From Roseburia faecis (GTDB lineage: Bacteria > Bacillota > Clostridia > Lachnospirales > Lachnospiraceae): DNA of 64,000 nucleotides. Below, one piece after another: positions 34,501 to 44,141 of the stretch. The stretch is taken from the NCBI RefSeq assembly GCF_001406815.1, contig NZ_CVRR01000033.1, forward strand, positions 124,001 through 188,000, read 5' to 3'. How positions within the stretch are numbered: position 1 is the stretch's first letter; the number at the start of each line of letters is the position of its first letter. Position numbers and translations under genes: made by a program. The notes under the pieces were generated by a model, which searched no databases, had not been told where the DNA came from, and saw nothing but the letters and a program-made list of their open reading frames with translations.

Positions 34501-34623
34501 ATAGAGGGGGTGGAAACGGAGGAACAGGAGCAGTTCCTCAAAGAAGGTGGATTCACCTGCGGACAGGGATATTTATGCAATTGTCCGGTTCCGATTGGCG
34601 ACTTTGAAAAGATGTATTTGTAA
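31507..34623 (+). CDS. PAS-GGDEF-GGDEF-EAL signalling protein
   Basis: 1038 residues, no membrane segment. PAS domain at about 5-120 (WRVEEANAEFTDVLGYTEKEL), a second PAS-like region to about 255, and GGDEF domain 1 (about 258-420) with intact GGDEF at 334-338 and an inhibitory I-site RNND at 325-328, exactly five residues upstream. A GAF-like region (about 440-610) and a second GGDEF-fold domain follow, whose signature reads YSDFF, so it is catalytically dead. The C-terminal EAL domain (about 790-1038) has GAEALARW, DDFGTGYSS and EGVETEEQ. It may therefore both make and degrade c-di-GMP, with product feedback. The ribosome binding site is weak. Confidence 0.9.
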   Translation: MDYREFIQLDLPVAVAIVSCGADWRVEEANAEFTDVLGYTEKELRETRPQKMVYDEDYANLVSVLENVVRTHDNGKMQLRIVRPDGKTRWVEMRCSVLAHYDVKPYVVLFLWDIDEEKRREEHQKLLNQKYELMEQLSLEYPFDLDVENWTMLRSYRLMELRGQYDYSEQYFPVDEEVLTLCPPDQELFLKAMKEAATEEKTGSMDTRFNIHTENETPKYLWFRTYYKSIADHNGRITRIIGRSFNIDEDKNLQEEVRRDPLTKLLNKLEIQRETDAFLEGAEDGTHVLFLIDIDNFKGVNDNFGHTFGDTVIVDVANIIKSFFRNNDLTGRVGGDEFLVLMKNTTLEKAKERAGNLGEALCKVYTGGSIHYRISASIGLAACNGGDGNTYSSLFEKADHAMYRTKQGGKNGYEIAGAKDVGMIRNGIKNIERRENMGAEDREFLAFSISLMAHAKNIDGSLNMLLNRITERYQLDLVMVFEDNTENDGMVMTNYFGNNFSFYGKSAFPKKSPSLKELQPGEYMIVKNSRSNFATGMGKYLKSTDTYNEKAPFSAVVGKFEYVGGCTGEVIYVSLDEERQWQPGELEIFQELTRMMAIFVSLRYRVAESREQISSIQKKDPLTGLYNQEAFREAVVEILAHSKPDEVYAIEYMDINNFGYINENYGYKVGDSVLKMFAQDIFMQEYFRAGCRLYSDFFLLLIADESQEKMIDRLHNRNKRFSNMQNHRYPNSGMGISAGVYILEDNKMDIEFAIENANLAWKNAKNTGKRDITLYNPSLRIQRTEEQKIVGEFYEALYRDDFQMYLQPKFILRDRSVYGAEALARWKRPDGKILPPGMFIDSLEKIGYITELDFYIYEEVLKTLEKWDKQHRRKIVISTNFSGRHFESDGEEFLNRIQHVLSKYSVRPEYIEIEVTEGVLVKNVAVLEKCMNRLHEIGFRVAIDDFGTGYSSLSVLADMPADVIKIDKSFINKGMTEQKKNLLYEIGRMVKILHKDIIIEGVETEEQEQFLKEGGFTCGQGYLCNCPVPIGDFEKMYL

Positions 34624-34650
34624 AAAAACAAGAAATGCTGTCGCTATCGC

Positions 34651-34679
34651 TTGATTTTTGGGTGCATTCATCCTATATT
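34651..34679 (+). promoter_or_regulatory. Promoter of nifJ
   Basis: TTGATT (34651-34656), 17-base spacer, TATATT (34674-34679), about 70 bases before the start codon. Confidence 0.65.
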
Positions 34680-34751
34680 ATTTAGTTAGAAGACATTCTG
34701 ATTCAATGTTTTTTATGTTTGAACTTTAATTAAAAATAGGAGGACTAATTC

Positions 34752-37700
34752 ATGAAACGTTCAATGAAAACCATGGATGGAAACCATGCAGCAGCACACG
34801 CTTCTTATGCGTTTACTGATGTTGCAGCAATCTATCCTATTACTCCTTCATCTGTTATGGCTGAGGCTACAGATGAGTGGGCAACCGCTGGTCGTAAGAA
34901 CATTTTCGGACAGACCGTTCAGGTTACAGAAATGCAGTCTGAGGCTGGTGCAGCCGGTACTGTACACGGATCTCTTGCAGCTGGTGCATTAACAACTACT
35001 TACACAGCATCCCAGGGTCTGTTACTTATGATCCCGAACCTGTACAAAGTAGCTGGTGAGAGACTTCCGGGCGTATTCAACGTATCCGCTCGTTGTGTTG
35101 CTACACATGCACTGAACATCTTCGGTGATCACTCTGATGTATATGCTTGCCGTCAGACAGGTGTTGCAATGCTTTGTGAGTCATCCGTACAGGAAGTTAT
35201 GGACTTAACTCCGGTTGCTCATTGCGCAGCAATCAAGGGAAGAATTCCATTCATCAACTTCTTCGATGGATTCCGTACATCTCACGAAATTCAGAAGATC
35301 GAGACATGGGATTATGAAGATCTGAAAGATATGGTAGATATGGATGCAGTTGATGCTTTCCGTAAGAATGCATTAAATCCAAATCATCCGGTAGAAATGG
35401 GATCTGCACAGAACCCTGACATCTTCTTCCAGTCAAGAGAAGCTTGCAACTCTACATACGACGAGCTGCCTGCAATCGTACAGGAATATATGGACAAGGT
35501 AAATGCCAAGATCGGCACAGACTACAAGCTGTTCAACTACTACGGAGCTGCTGATGCTGACCGTGTCATCATTGCTATGGGTTCTGTATGTGAGACCATC
35601 GATGAGACCATCGATTACTTAATGGCAAAGGGCGAGAAGGTCGGTGTTGTTAAGGTTCGTCTTTACAGACCATTCGTAAAGGAAGCTTTAATCGAGGCTA
35701 TTCCGGATACTGTTAAGAGAATTGCAGTATTAGACAGAACAAAAGAGCCAGGTTCTCTTGGTGAGCCATTATACTTAGATGTAGTTGCTGCATTAAAGGG
35801 ATCTAAGTTCGATCAGGTTACAATTACAAGCGGACGTTACGGATTAGGATCTAAGGATACTACTCCTGGACAGATCATCGCTGTATACAACAACACAGAG
35901 AAGCCAAGATTTACAATCGGTATTACTGATGATGTTACAAATCTTTCTCTTGAAGTTAAGGAGAATCCTGTTACTACACCAGAAGGAACAACAAACTGTA
36001 AGTTCTGGGGTCTTGGTGCAGATGGTACAGTAGGTGCCAACAAGAACTCCATCAAGATCATTGGTGACAACACAGATATGTACGCTCAGGCATACTTTGA
36101 TTATGACTCCAAGAAGTCCGGTGGTGTTACAATTTCCCACTTACGTTTTGGACATTCTCCAATCCGTTCCACATACCTGATCTCTCAGGCAAACTTCGTA
36201 GCATGTCACTGTACAGCATACATCTACAAGTACAACATGGTTCAGGATCTGGTACCGGGCGGTACATTCCTGTTCAATACACAGTGGACAGTTGATGAAC
36301 TGGATGAGAAGTTACCGGGTCAGGTAAAGAGATACATCGCAGAGAACAACATCAACTTCTACATCATCGACGGTGTAAAGATCGGTAAAGAGATCGGTCT
36401 TGGAAACCGTATCAACACTGTACTTCAGTCAGCATTCTTCTCTCTGACAAAGCTGATTCCGGAAGAGGAAGTTATCAAGCTTATGAAGGACGCAGCTACA
36501 AGATCTTATGCTAAGAAGGGTGACGATGTCGTTAAGATGAACCACGACGCAATCGATGCCGGTGCTACAGCATACGTTAAGGTAGATGTTCCAGAGAGCT
36601 GGAAGAACTGCACAGATGATGATTACTCTGTAGAAGTTAAGGGAGACAACAAGGAAGTTGTTGACTTCGTTAAGGATATTCAGCAGAAAGTCAACGGACA
36701 GCAGGGTAACACAATTCCTGTATCTGTTGTTAAGAAATACGAGACAGGCTGGACTCCATCCGGTACAGCAGCATACGAGAAGCGTGGTGTTGCAACAGAC
36801 GTTCCTGTATGGGATGCTACCAAGTGTATCGAGTGTAACCAGTGTTCTTATGTATGTCCTCATGCAGCAATCCGTCCAGTCGCTATGACAGAGGCTGAGG
36901 CAGCTAAGGCTCCGGAAGGAATGCAGATGAAGGATCTCAACCAGATGCCAGGTTACAAGTTCGCAATCGTTGTTTCCGCATTCGACTGTACAGGATGTGG
37001 TTCTTGTGTAAACGTATGTCCTGATAAGGTACAGGCTATCACAATGACCGGATTCGAGGCACATGAGGATGAGCAGAAGTACTTCGATTACGCAGTATCT
37101 CTTGAGGATAAGGAAGATGTTATCGAGAAATTCAAACTTAACTCTGTTAAGGGATCTCAGTTCCGTCAGCCATTACTTGAGTTCTCCGGAGCTTGTGGTG
37201 GATGTGGTGAGACACCTTACGCTAAGTTAATTACCCAGTTATTCGGTGACAGAATGTACATTGCAAATGCAACTGGATGTTCTTCTATCTGGGCAAACTC
37301 TTCACCTTCTACACCTTATACAACAAACAAGAAGGGTCATGGTCCTGCATGGTCTAACTCACTGTTCGAAGATGCAGCAGAGTTTGGTTATGGTATGTTA
37401 CTTGCTCAGAGAGCAATCCGTGACAGATTAAAGAACGAGCTGGATGAGATCGCAGCTAACACAGATAAGGCTGATGTTAAGGATGCCATCAAGGAGTGGA
37501 ATGATACATTCGCTTCCGGTATCGAGAACGGACCAGCTACAGAGAAGTTAGTAGCAGCATTAGAGGCTTGCGGATGCGATGCTTCCAAGAATATATTAAA
37601 AGAGAAAGATTTCCTCGCTAAGAAGTCTCAGTGGATCTTCGGTGGTGATGGATGGGCATACGACATCGGATTCGGTGGTGTAGACCATGTATTAGCATCC

Positions 37701-38282
37701 GGTAAGGATATCAACGTAATGGTATTCGATACTGAGGTTTACTCAAATACAGGTGGACAGTCTTCTAAGTCTACTCCTACAGGTGCGATCGCACAGTTCG
37801 CTGCCGGTGGTAAAGAGACAAAGAAGAAGGATCTTGCCGGTATCGCAATGAGCTATGGTTATGTATATGTAGCACACATCTCTATGGGTGCTGATATGAA
37901 TCAGTGTGTTAAGGCTCTTGCAGAGGCAGAGGCTTATCCGGGACCATCACTGATCATTGCTTACGCTCCATGTATCAACCATGGTATCAAGAAGGGTATG
38001 AGCAAGGCTCAGACCGAGGAGAAGTTAGCTGTTGAGTCCGGATACTGGTTCAACTTCCGTTACAACCCAACACTTGCTGCAGAAGGCAAAGATGCATTCT
38101 CATTAGACAGCAAGGAGCCTACAGGCGATTATCAGGCATTCTTAAAGGGTGAGAACCGTTATGCATCTCTTGCGAAGTTCAACCCGGAGAGAGCTGCTGA
38201 GTTATTTGCAAAGGCTGAGAAGAACTCTAAGGATGAGTATGACCACTTAAAGAAGTTAGTAACTCTTTACGCTGGTAAATAA
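34752..38282 (+). CDS. nifJ: Pyruvate:ferredoxin (flavodoxin) oxidoreductase
   Basis: 1176-residue single-chain PFOR, the main route from pyruvate to acetyl-CoA in strict anaerobes, passing electrons to ferredoxin. N-terminal pyruvate-binding domain (YPITPSSVMAE), central ferredoxin domain with two 4Fe-4S sets (CIECNQCSYVCPHA, CTGCGSCVNVCPDK), and a TPP domain with CGGCGETPYAK and [19 protein letters not shown] lies 8 bases before ATG. Codon choice (GGT, GCT, AAC, TCT, CCA) differs strongly from the flanking genes and resembles dnaK, which fits very high expression rather than foreign origin. Own promoter and terminator. Confidence 0.97.
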   Translation: MKRSMKTMDGNHAAAHASYAFTDVAAIYPITPSSVMAEATDEWATAGRKNIFGQTVQVTEMQSEAGAAGTVHGSLAAGALTTTYTASQGLLLMIPNLYKVAGERLPGVFNVSARCVATHALNIFGDHSDVYACRQTGVAMLCESSVQEVMDLTPVAHCAAIKGRIPFINFFDGFRTSHEIQKIETWDYEDLKDMVDMDAVDAFRKNALNPNHPVEMGSAQNPDIFFQSREACNSTYDELPAIVQEYMDKVNAKIGTDYKLFNYYGAADADRVIIAMGSVCETIDETIDYLMAKGEKVGVVKVRLYRPFVKEALIEAIPDTVKRIAVLDRTKEPGSLGEPLYLDVVAALKGSKFDQVTITSGRYGLGSKDTTPGQIIAVYNNTEKPRFTIGITDDVTNLSLEVKENPVTTPEGTTNCKFWGLGADGTVGANKNSIKIIGDNTDMYAQAYFDYDSKKSGGVTISHLRFGHSPIRSTYLISQANFVACHCTAYIYKYNMVQDLVPGGTFLFNTQWTVDELDEKLPGQVKRYIAENNINFYIIDGVKIGKEIGLGNRINTVLQSAFFSLTKLIPEEEVIKLMKDAATRSYAKKGDDVVKMNHDAIDAGATAYVKVDVPESWKNCTDDDYSVEVKGDNKEVVDFVKDIQQKVNGQQGNTIPVSVVKKYETGWTPSGTAAYEKRGVATDVPVWDATKCIECNQCSYVCPHAAIRPVAMTEAEAAKAPEGMQMKDLNQMPGYKFAIVVSAFDCTGCGSCVNVCPDKVQAITMTGFEAHEDEQKYFDYAVSLEDKEDVIEKFKLNSVKGSQFRQPLLEFSGACGGCGETPYAKLITQLFGDRMYIANATGCSSIWANSSPSTPYTTNKKGHGPAWSNSLFEDAAEFGYGMLLAQRAIRDRLKNELDEIAANTDKADVKDAIKEWNDTFASGIENGPATEKLVAALEACGCDASKNILKEKDFLAKKSQWIFGGDGWAYDIGFGGVDHVLASGKDINVMVFDTEVYSNTGGQSSKSTPTGAIAQFAAGGKETKKKDLAGIAMSYGYVYVAHISMGADMNQCVKALAEAEAYPGPSLIIAYAPCINHGIKKGMSKAQTEEKLAVESGYWFNFRYNPTLAAEGKDAFSLDSKEPTGDYQAFLKGENRYASLAKFNPERAAELFAKAEKNSKDEYDHLKKLVTLYAGK

Positions 38283-38309
38283 TTGATCCGGAAACAGAGG
38301 AATACAGAT

Positions 38310-38340
38310 AAACCGCAGGGACGAATGTCCCTGCGGTTTT
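38310..38340 (+). terminator. Terminator of nifJ
   Basis: AAACCGCAGGGAC-GAAT-GTCCCTGCGGTTT, 13-pair stem with following T residues. Confidence 0.92.
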
Positions 38341-38349
38341 TAATTTCAG

Positions 38350-38378
38350 GCATAAAAAAATCTATGCCGTACATACTA
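38350..38378 (+). promoter_or_regulatory. Forespore sigma-F/G-type promoter of gpr
   Basis: GCATA (38350-38354), 17-base spacer, CATACTA (38372-38378), matching the known sigma-G/F consensus. Bacillus gpr is transcribed by these factors, so position and gene agree. GGCATA...TATGCC around the -35 also forms a small inverted repeat. Confidence 0.7.
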
Positions 38379-38431
38379 TCTCCAGAAACCATTTCTGCAA
38401 AAATGCATATGGTAAAAGGGGAGGAAGAGGC

Positions 38432-39400
38432 ATGTTGGAAAATAGTTATCCGATCCGCACGGATCTGGCACTCGAATCACAGGAGCGGCTGCAGGAAGAC
38501 CAGGCAGATATGCGCGGCATCCGTGTTCTGGAAGAACGGCGGGAAAATGGAGTGATTGTCAGTACCGTGATGATCGAGACCGAGAATGCATCCGTTGCGA
38601 TGGGAAGGCCAAAGGGGACGTACATTACGATCGAGGCGCCGGAGATGATCGAGGAAGATGCCGGATACCACAGGGATATTTCTTTGGAGCTGGCAAAGAT
38701 CATGCGGAATCTTCTGCCGGGAAAAGAGATTGAAAAAAATTTAAAAAAGGGGCTGGAAGTCGCGGCACTGGTTGTCGGACTGGGCAACCGGGAAGTGACG
38801 CCCGATGCGCTGGGACCGAGAGTGGTGGATAATTTATTTATCACCCGCCATATCCTGAATGAATTCGGAAAGTACGCATTCCAGAGAGAAGATGTGGGAA
38901 AAGTCAGCGGAATCGTGCCGGGGGTTATGGCGCAGACCGGTATGGAATGTGTGGAGATCTTAAAGGGTGTGGTAAAAGAGACGAAACCGGATTTTCTGAT
39001 CACGGTCGATGCGTTGGCGGCAAGAAGCATCCGGCGGCTGGGACGGACGATCCAGCTGACGGATACGGGAATCACGCCGGGAAGCGGAATCGGCAATCAC
39101 CGCAATGCCATCAACCGCAAAAGTGTGGGCGTTCCCGTGATTTCTCTCGGTGTACCGACGGTCGTGGATGCGGCAACGATTGTCTCGGATGCCATGACGG
39201 AATTTATTTCCGCATTATCGCTTTCGGATCTGCAGAAGCTGGATGAGAGGGAGCGGCAGGAACTGGCAAGGGAACTGCTCTCGCCACAGCTGAATGGTCT
39301 TTTTGTCACACCGAAAAACATTGATGACTCGATCAAAAATTTAAGTTTTCTGATTTCGGAGGGACTCAATATTGCGCTTCTGGGAGATAAAGAGGAATAG
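38432..39400 (+). CDS. gpr: GPR endopeptidase (spore germination protease)
   Basis: 322-residue protease that degrades small acid-soluble spore proteins during germination. It is made as a zymogen; the N-terminal IRTDLALES contains a TDLA segment like the GPR self-processing site. Conserved parts are VVGLGNREVTPDALGPRVVDN, given here as its first and last residues GLGNRE and DALGPRVVDN, and TVDALAARS. It shows the organism makes endospores. GGGGAGGAAGAGG precedes ATG. spoIIP follows 43 bases later. Confidence 0.95.
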   Translation: MLENSYPIRTDLALESQERLQEDQADMRGIRVLEERRENGVIVSTVMIETENASVAMGRPKGTYITIEAPEMIEEDAGYHRDISLELAKIMRNLLPGKEIEKNLKKGLEVAALVVGLGNREVTPDALGPRVVDNLFITRHILNEFGKYAFQREDVGKVSGIVPGVMAQTGMECVEILKGVVKETKPDFLITVDALAARSIRRLGRTIQLTDTGITPGSGIGNHRNAINRKSVGVPVISLGVPTVVDAATIVSDAMTEFISALSLSDLQKLDERERQELARELLSPQLNGLFVTPKNIDDSIKNLSFLISEGLNIALLGDKEE

Positions 39401-39415
39401 GGACAAAAGAAAAGG

Positions 39416-39423
39416 CATATAAT
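39416..39423 (+). promoter_or_regulatory. Candidate sigma-E -10 element before spoIIP
   Basis: CATATAAT (39416-39423) matches the mother-cell sigma-E -10 (CATACAAT-like). A -35 match is poor (GGAATAG near 39394). spoIIP is a sigma-E gene in Bacillus. Confidence 0.35.
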
Positions 39424-39443
39424 TCTCTCAAGGTGGTGATAGG

Positions 39444-40640
39444 GTGAGGAGACGATTGCTTCTTTTTCTGGTGACGATAGATTTTGTGCTGGTCTGCGCT
39501 TTTGCGTATTGCTGGGGTGGCGGACTGGTGCAGTTTCTGGGGCAGAATCTGTCCCTGAAATTTTATAACGGAGTGCTTAATCTTTATGTGCCGGGGGTAC
39601 TGGGGGCGCAGGAGGAAGGAATTCCGAATATATACCGGGATGTGACGGCTTCCATGTATCCAGCAATTGCACAAAACGAGCAGCGGCTGTGGTATGAATC
39701 ACAGGAGGAAAACCTGGCGTATTATGAGAATCAGGCAGCAGAGGAAAACGAACAGGCAAAGCAGATCATTGCGGAAAATGAAAAGGCGGTAACGGAACAG
39801 CCAGTGCAGCAGGAAAGTCAGAATGTGGACGAGACTCCGACACAAAAAGAGTCCAAAAAGCCGGAGAAAAAAACAGAAACTTCCGGGAAAAAAGTTTCTG
39901 TCAACCGCAAAAAACTGCAGGATTTTGATTATCTGAGACAGACCTTTTATCAGGTTGATAATACAACGACCATCGGGAAAAATCAGCTGGACGTGGATAA
40001 GCTGATGAAACCGGATCTAAGGATTGACCAGTCGGTGGACGGCCCGCAGATTTTAATTTATCATACCCATTCCCAGGAACGGTATGCCGATTCAAAAGAT
40101 GAAAAAACGGGTGTTGTCGGAGTGGGAGATTATCTGACGGAATTGTTGGAAGAGGAAGGATTTCAAGTCATGCATCATAAAGGAGAATACGATGTGGGCG
40201 ACCGGGATCATGCATATTCCAAGGCAGCCCCGTCGATTCAGAAAATCATAAATGATAATCCATCGATTCAGGTAGTGATCGATTTACATAGAGACGGCGT
40301 GGGAGAAAACACGCGTCTGGTGACAACGCAAAACGGAAAAAAGATGGCAAAGATCATGTTTTTTAACGGACTGAGCAGAACAACGGCTTCCGGGGATATT
40401 CCGTATTTAAAAAATCCGTATATTTCCGATAATCTGGCGTTTTCGTTTCAGATGCAGCTTGCCGCTGCGGAATATTATCCGGATTTTACAAGGCGAATTT
40501 ATCTAAAAGGGTACCGCTTTAATATGCATTTCTGCCCGAAGAGTATGCTGGTGGAAGTGGGCGCACAGACGAATACGTTTGAGGAAGCAAAAAATGCGAT
40601 GGAACCACTTGCAGATCTGTTTGCAAAAGTGTTGAAATAA
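39444..40640 (+). CDS. spoIIP: Stage II sporulation protein P
   Basis: 398 residues with one N-terminal membrane anchor (about 4-24). A Lys/Glu/Gln-rich linker leads to the C-terminal amidase/endopeptidase domain that, with SpoIID and SpoIIM, degrades septal peptidoglycan during engulfment. Zinc-binding type motifs are visible in [13 protein letters not shown] and [11 protein letters not shown], with [13 protein letters not shown] near the end. The start is GTG at 39444 with AAGGTGGTG upstream. The gpr-spoIIP order is conserved across sporeformers. Confidence 0.94.
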   Translation: MRRRLLLFLVTIDFVLVCAFAYCWGGGLVQFLGQNLSLKFYNGVLNLYVPGVLGAQEEGIPNIYRDVTASMYPAIAQNEQRLWYESQEENLAYYENQAAEENEQAKQIIAENEKAVTEQPVQQESQNVDETPTQKESKKPEKKTETSGKKVSVNRKKLQDFDYLRQTFYQVDNTTTIGKNQLDVDKLMKPDLRIDQSVDGPQILIYHTHSQERYADSKDEKTGVVGVGDYLTELLEEEGFQVMHHKGEYDVGDRDHAYSKAAPSIQKIINDNPSIQVVIDLHRDGVGENTRLVTTQNGKKMAKIMFFNGLSRTTASGDIPYLKNPYISDNLAFSFQMQLAAAEYYPDFTRRIYLKGYRFNMHFCPKSMLVEVGAQTNTFEEAKNAMEPLADLFAKVLK

Positions 40641-40659
40641 CGGCTGTAAATGTTACAAT
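40632..40659 (+). promoter_or_regulatory. Promoter of the nucleoside salvage operon
   Basis: TTGAAA (40632-40637), 16-base spacer, TACAAT (40654-40659); the -35 overlaps the last codons of spoIIP. Confidence 0.6.
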
Positions 40660-40684
40660 GTACTTATATGAGGAGGGCATTTTT

Positions 40685-41473
40685 ATGGTTGATTATACAG
40701 AAGGCTCAGGCAGACAGTATCACACAGGCGTGGGACCGCAGGACATAGGTAAGTATGTGATCCTGCCGGGAGATCCCAAACGATGTGCAAAGATTGCGGA
40801 ATTTTTAACGGATGCAAAGCAGGTGGCAGATAACCGGGAATTTACGACTTACACCGGAACGTTAGATGGCGTCAGGGTGAGTGTGACTTCCACCGGAATC
40901 GGCGGACCGTCGGCTGCGATTGCCATCGAGGAGCTTTCCAAATGCGGTGCACACACGTTTTTGCGTGTAGGCACCTGCGGCGGAATGCAGGAAAATATAC
41001 TTGGCGGAGATCTGGTGATTGCAGACGGAGCGATCCGGATGGAGGGGACAAGCCGCGAGTATGCACCGGTCGAATATCCGGCTGTCCCGGATTTTACAGT
41101 GACTACTGCACTGGTACAGGCAGCAAAAAAACGCGGGATACGTCATCATGTCGGCGTTGTACAGAGCAAGGATTCCTTTTTCGGACAGCATGAGCCGCAG
41201 ATTATGCCGGTAAGTTATGAGCTCACGCAGAAATGGCAGGCATGGCTTAGGATGGGATGTCTGGCATCGGAGATGGAATCGGCGGCGCTTTTTATTGCCG
41301 GAAGTTTTTTGCATGTGCGTGTGGGCGCCTGCTTTCTTGTCCTTGCCAATCAGGAGCGGGAAAAAAGGGGGCTGCCGAACGTGCAGGTGCATGATACAAC
41401 GCAGGCAATCGCTACAACTGTGGATGCCATCCGGTTGCTGATACAGGAGGATAAAGATGCAGACAGATTATAA
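40685..41473 (+). CDS. udp: Uridine phosphorylase-type nucleoside phosphorylase
   Basis: 262-residue PNP/UDP family enzyme that splits nucleosides with phosphate into base and ribose-1-phosphate. [16 protein letters not shown] binds phosphate, [15 protein letters not shown] and [11 protein letters not shown] are family signatures, and SEMESAALF holds the ribose-binding Met-Glu. Uridine is the likely substrate, but purine use cannot be excluded. AGGAGG is 8 bases before ATG 40685. The end overlaps cdd by 17 bases. Confidence 0.88.
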   Translation: MVDYTEGSGRQYHTGVGPQDIGKYVILPGDPKRCAKIAEFLTDAKQVADNREFTTYTGTLDGVRVSVTSTGIGGPSAAIAIEELSKCGAHTFLRVGTCGGMQENILGGDLVIADGAIRMEGTSREYAPVEYPAVPDFTVTTALVQAAKKRGIRHHVGVVQSKDSFFGQHEPQIMPVSYELTQKWQAWLRMGCLASEMESAALFIAGSFLHVRVGACFLVLANQEREKRGLPNVQVHDTTQAIATTVDAIRLLIQEDKDADRL

Positions 41474-41909
41474 AGAACTGATCCGGAGTGCGTTTCAGGC
41501 GAGAAAGCGGGCGTATACACCGTATTCCCGTTTTCAGGTGGGTGCGGCTCTTCTGGCCAAAAACGGAACTGTGTATCAGGGATGCAATATAGAAAATGCT
41601 TCCTATCCTGCAACAAACTGTGCCGAACGTACGGCATTTTACAAGGCGGTCAGTGAGGGTGTGCGGGAATTTCAGGCGATTGCAATCGTTGGTGGAAGTG
41701 TTTTGTACCCAAAAACGGCAGAGGAAAACCAATGTACGGATCTTTGCAGTCCGTGTGGAATCTGCAGACAGGTGATGCGGGAATTCTGTCCGGGAGATTT
41801 TGAGATTGTACTTGCAAGGTCCCAGGAGGACTATGAAGTACACACGCTGGAGGAACTGCTGCCTCTTAGTTTTGGACCGGAAAATCTTAAGAAACAGGGA
41901 GGGGAGTAA
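41457..41909 (+). CDS. cdd: Cytidine deaminase
   Basis: 150 residues. It deaminates (deoxy)cytidine to (deoxy)uridine, feeding the upstream phosphorylase. Zinc motifs: TNCAERTAF (Cys and catalytic Glu) and [18 protein letters not shown] and [10 protein letters not shown] bind the nucleoside. AGGAGG inside the end of udp lies 6 bases before its ATG, so translation is coupled. Confidence 0.96.
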   Translation: MQTDYKELIRSAFQARKRAYTPYSRFQVGAALLAKNGTVYQGCNIENASYPATNCAERTAFYKAVSEGVREFQAIAIVGGSVLYPKTAEENQCTDLCSPCGICRQVMREFCPGDFEIVLARSQEDYEVHTLEELLPLSFGPENLKKQGGE

Positions 41910-41912
41910 ATC

Positions 41913-43103
41913 ATGGACAGACGATTGAAACGTGTTTTTGTAATAGTACTCGATTCGATGGGAATGGGAGCGATGGCAGATGCCGCACGCTTCGGAGATG
42001 AAGGTGCCGATACATTGGGGCATATTTCACAGACCGTGGAACATTTTTATATTCCAAATCTGGCATCTTTAGGGCTGGCAAACCTGAAATCCTTAAAACA
42101 GGTACAGCCGCAGGAACATCCACTTGGATATTATGCGGCACTGAATGAAAAAAGCAACGGAAAAGACACCATGACCGGACACTGGGAGATGATGGGGATT
42201 GAAACAAAAAAGCCTTTCATCACCTTTACGGAACATGGATTTCCGCCGGAGCTGATCGCAGAACTGGAAAAAAGATGCGGCAGAAAAATTATAGGAAACC
42301 GGGCGGAAAGCGGAACAAAGATTTTAGAGGAACTCGGCGAGCAGGAAATCAGGGAAGGAAAGCTGATCGTGTACACATCGGCAGATTCGGTTCTGCAGAT
42401 CTGCGGGAACGAGGAGACGATGGGATTAGAGACCCTGTATCATTACTGTGAGATTGCCAGGGAACTGACGATGCGTGATGAGTGGAGGGTGGGACGCGTG
42501 ATCGCCCGCCCGTATGTGGGAAAGAAAAAAGGCGAGTTTGTCAGAACCAGTAACCGCAGGGATTATGCGTTGAAACCGACCGGGCCAACAGCATTAAATG
42601 CGCTTCAGGAAGCCGGATATGACGTGCTGGCAGTCGGAAAGATCCATGATATTTTTGACGGATACGGAATTACAAAAAGTCTGCATTCGACCAGCAGTGT
42701 CCATGGGATGGACCAGACCATTGCGCTGGCCCAATCCGATTTCTGCGGTTTGTGCTTTACCAATCTGGTCGATTTTGATGCCCTGTGGGGACACCGGAGA
42801 AATCCGATCGGATACGGAGAGGAAATCGAGAGGTTTGACAAAAAGCTCGGAGAACTTATGCCACTGCTTAAAAAAGAGGATCTGCTGATGATCACGGCGG
42901 ACCATGGAAACGATCCAACGTATAAGGGAACGGATCACACAAGAGAGCAGGTGCCGCTGCTTTTGTATTCGCCATCCGATCAGAGAAGCGGGTCGCTCCC
43001 GACACAGGATACATTTGCGGTGATCGGGGCGACCATTGCGGATAATTTTGGAGTGCAGATGCCGGCAAATACGATCGGCACATCACTTCTTCCGTTGTTA
43101 TAG
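41913..43103 (+). CDS. deoB: Phosphopentomutase
   Basis: 396-residue alkaline-phosphatase-superfamily mutase that converts (deoxy)ribose-1-phosphate to the 5-phosphate, linking nucleoside breakdown to central metabolism. Metal ligands appear in [22 protein letters not shown], and [18 protein letters not shown]. Lies 3 bases after cdd with a strong GGGAGGGGAG site. Confidence 0.96.
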   Translation: MDRRLKRVFVIVLDSMGMGAMADAARFGDEGADTLGHISQTVEHFYIPNLASLGLANLKSLKQVQPQEHPLGYYAALNEKSNGKDTMTGHWEMMGIETKKPFITFTEHGFPPELIAELEKRCGRKIIGNRAESGTKILEELGEQEIREGKLIVYTSADSVLQICGNEETMGLETLYHYCEIARELTMRDEWRVGRVIARPYVGKKKGEFVRTSNRRDYALKPTGPTALNALQEAGYDVLAVGKIHDIFDGYGITKSLHSTSSVHGMDQTIALAQSDFCGLCFTNLVDFDALWGHRRNPIGYGEEIERFDKKLGELMPLLKKEDLLMITADHGNDPTYKGTDHTREQVPLLLYSPSDQRSGSLPTQDTFAVIGATIADNFGVQMPANTIGTSLLPLL

Positions 43104-43127
43104 TTTGCAGAAGAGAGGGAAAAGCCG

Positions 43128-44141
43128 ATGATGAATCGATTTATTGCACACAATATGCCAAAAATAGAGCTGCACTGTCATCTGGACGGTTCGATGAGCC
43201 TGCCCCTGATCCAGAAACTGATGCAGCAGGAGGGGAAAGAGCCGCTGGGGCTGGAAGAACTGCGGGAAAAACTGGTGGCACCGATGGACTGCAGTTCACT
43301 GGCAGAGTATCTGGAGAAGTTTGAACTGCCGCTTGGCTGCCTGCAGACGAAGGAGGGACTTTCGGCAGCAGCACAGGATCTGGCACTTTCTGCAGCAAAA
43401 GAACAGGTCAAATATCTGGAAGTGCGTTTTGCACCTGCATTTTCCATGGAGCAGGGGCTTTCGGTCCGGGAAATCTTAGAGAGCGTCCGGGATGGCCTGA
43501 AAAAAGCAGAAGAAAAAGCGGACATCCTGACCGGAATGATTGTCTGCACCATGCGCAATCTGGAAACCGAAAAAAATATTGCCATGTTAAAAGAAGCGCG
43601 GGAATTTCTCGGAAACGGTGTCGTTGCCTGTGATCTGGCAGGGGATGAAAAGGCGTACCCGACAGCAGCGTTTGCGGATGTATTTGCCACTGCAAAAAAA
43701 TATGGCATGCCATATACCATCCATGCAGGAGAATGTGGAAGCAGGGAAGAAATCCGTACGGCCATTGAACTGGGAGCATCGCGGATCGGTCACGGGATTG
43801 CTATGAGTGGGGACGAAGAGCTAAAGAAGATAGTTGCAGAGAAAAAGATTGGAGTGGAACTGTGTCCGACGAGTAATTTGCAGACAAAGGCGGTCACGGA
43901 TTTTACAAACTATCCGTTTAGGGAATTTTACGATGCCGGAATTTTGCTTTCCATCAATACGGACAACCGTACCGTCAGCGATACCTGCTGTACGGATGAA
44001 TATATGCGTCTGGCAGAAACAGGGATGTTTCAAGAGCCGATGTGTGAGAAAATTTATATGGCTTCGCTGCATTCGGCATTTGCGGACGATGATACCAAAC
44101 AGGTATTATGGAAAAAGTGGATGTCAATGTTTGATTTATAG
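43128..44141 (+). CDS. add: Adenosine deaminase
   Basis: 337-residue amidohydrolase converting adenosine to inosine. Motifs: PKIELHCHLDGSM (metal HxH), HAGECGSREE (His-Ala-Gly-Glu), SRIGHGIAM and LSINTDNRTVS. It is the last gene of the udp-cdd-deoB-add operon, which together strips amino groups and ribose from nucleosides. The start could be the first (43128) or second (43131) ATG. Confidence 0.95.
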   Translation: MMNRFIAHNMPKIELHCHLDGSMSLPLIQKLMQQEGKEPLGLEELREKLVAPMDCSSLAEYLEKFELPLGCLQTKEGLSAAAQDLALSAAKEQVKYLEVRFAPAFSMEQGLSVREILESVRDGLKKAEEKADILTGMIVCTMRNLETEKNIAMLKEAREFLGNGVVACDLAGDEKAYPTAAFADVFATAKKYGMPYTIHAGECGSREEIRTAIELGASRIGHGIAMSGDEELKKIVAEKKIGVELCPTSNLQTKAVTDFTNYPFREFYDAGILLSINTDNRTVSDTCCTDEYMRLAETGMFQEPMCEKIYMASLHSAFADDDTKQVLWKKWMSMFDL

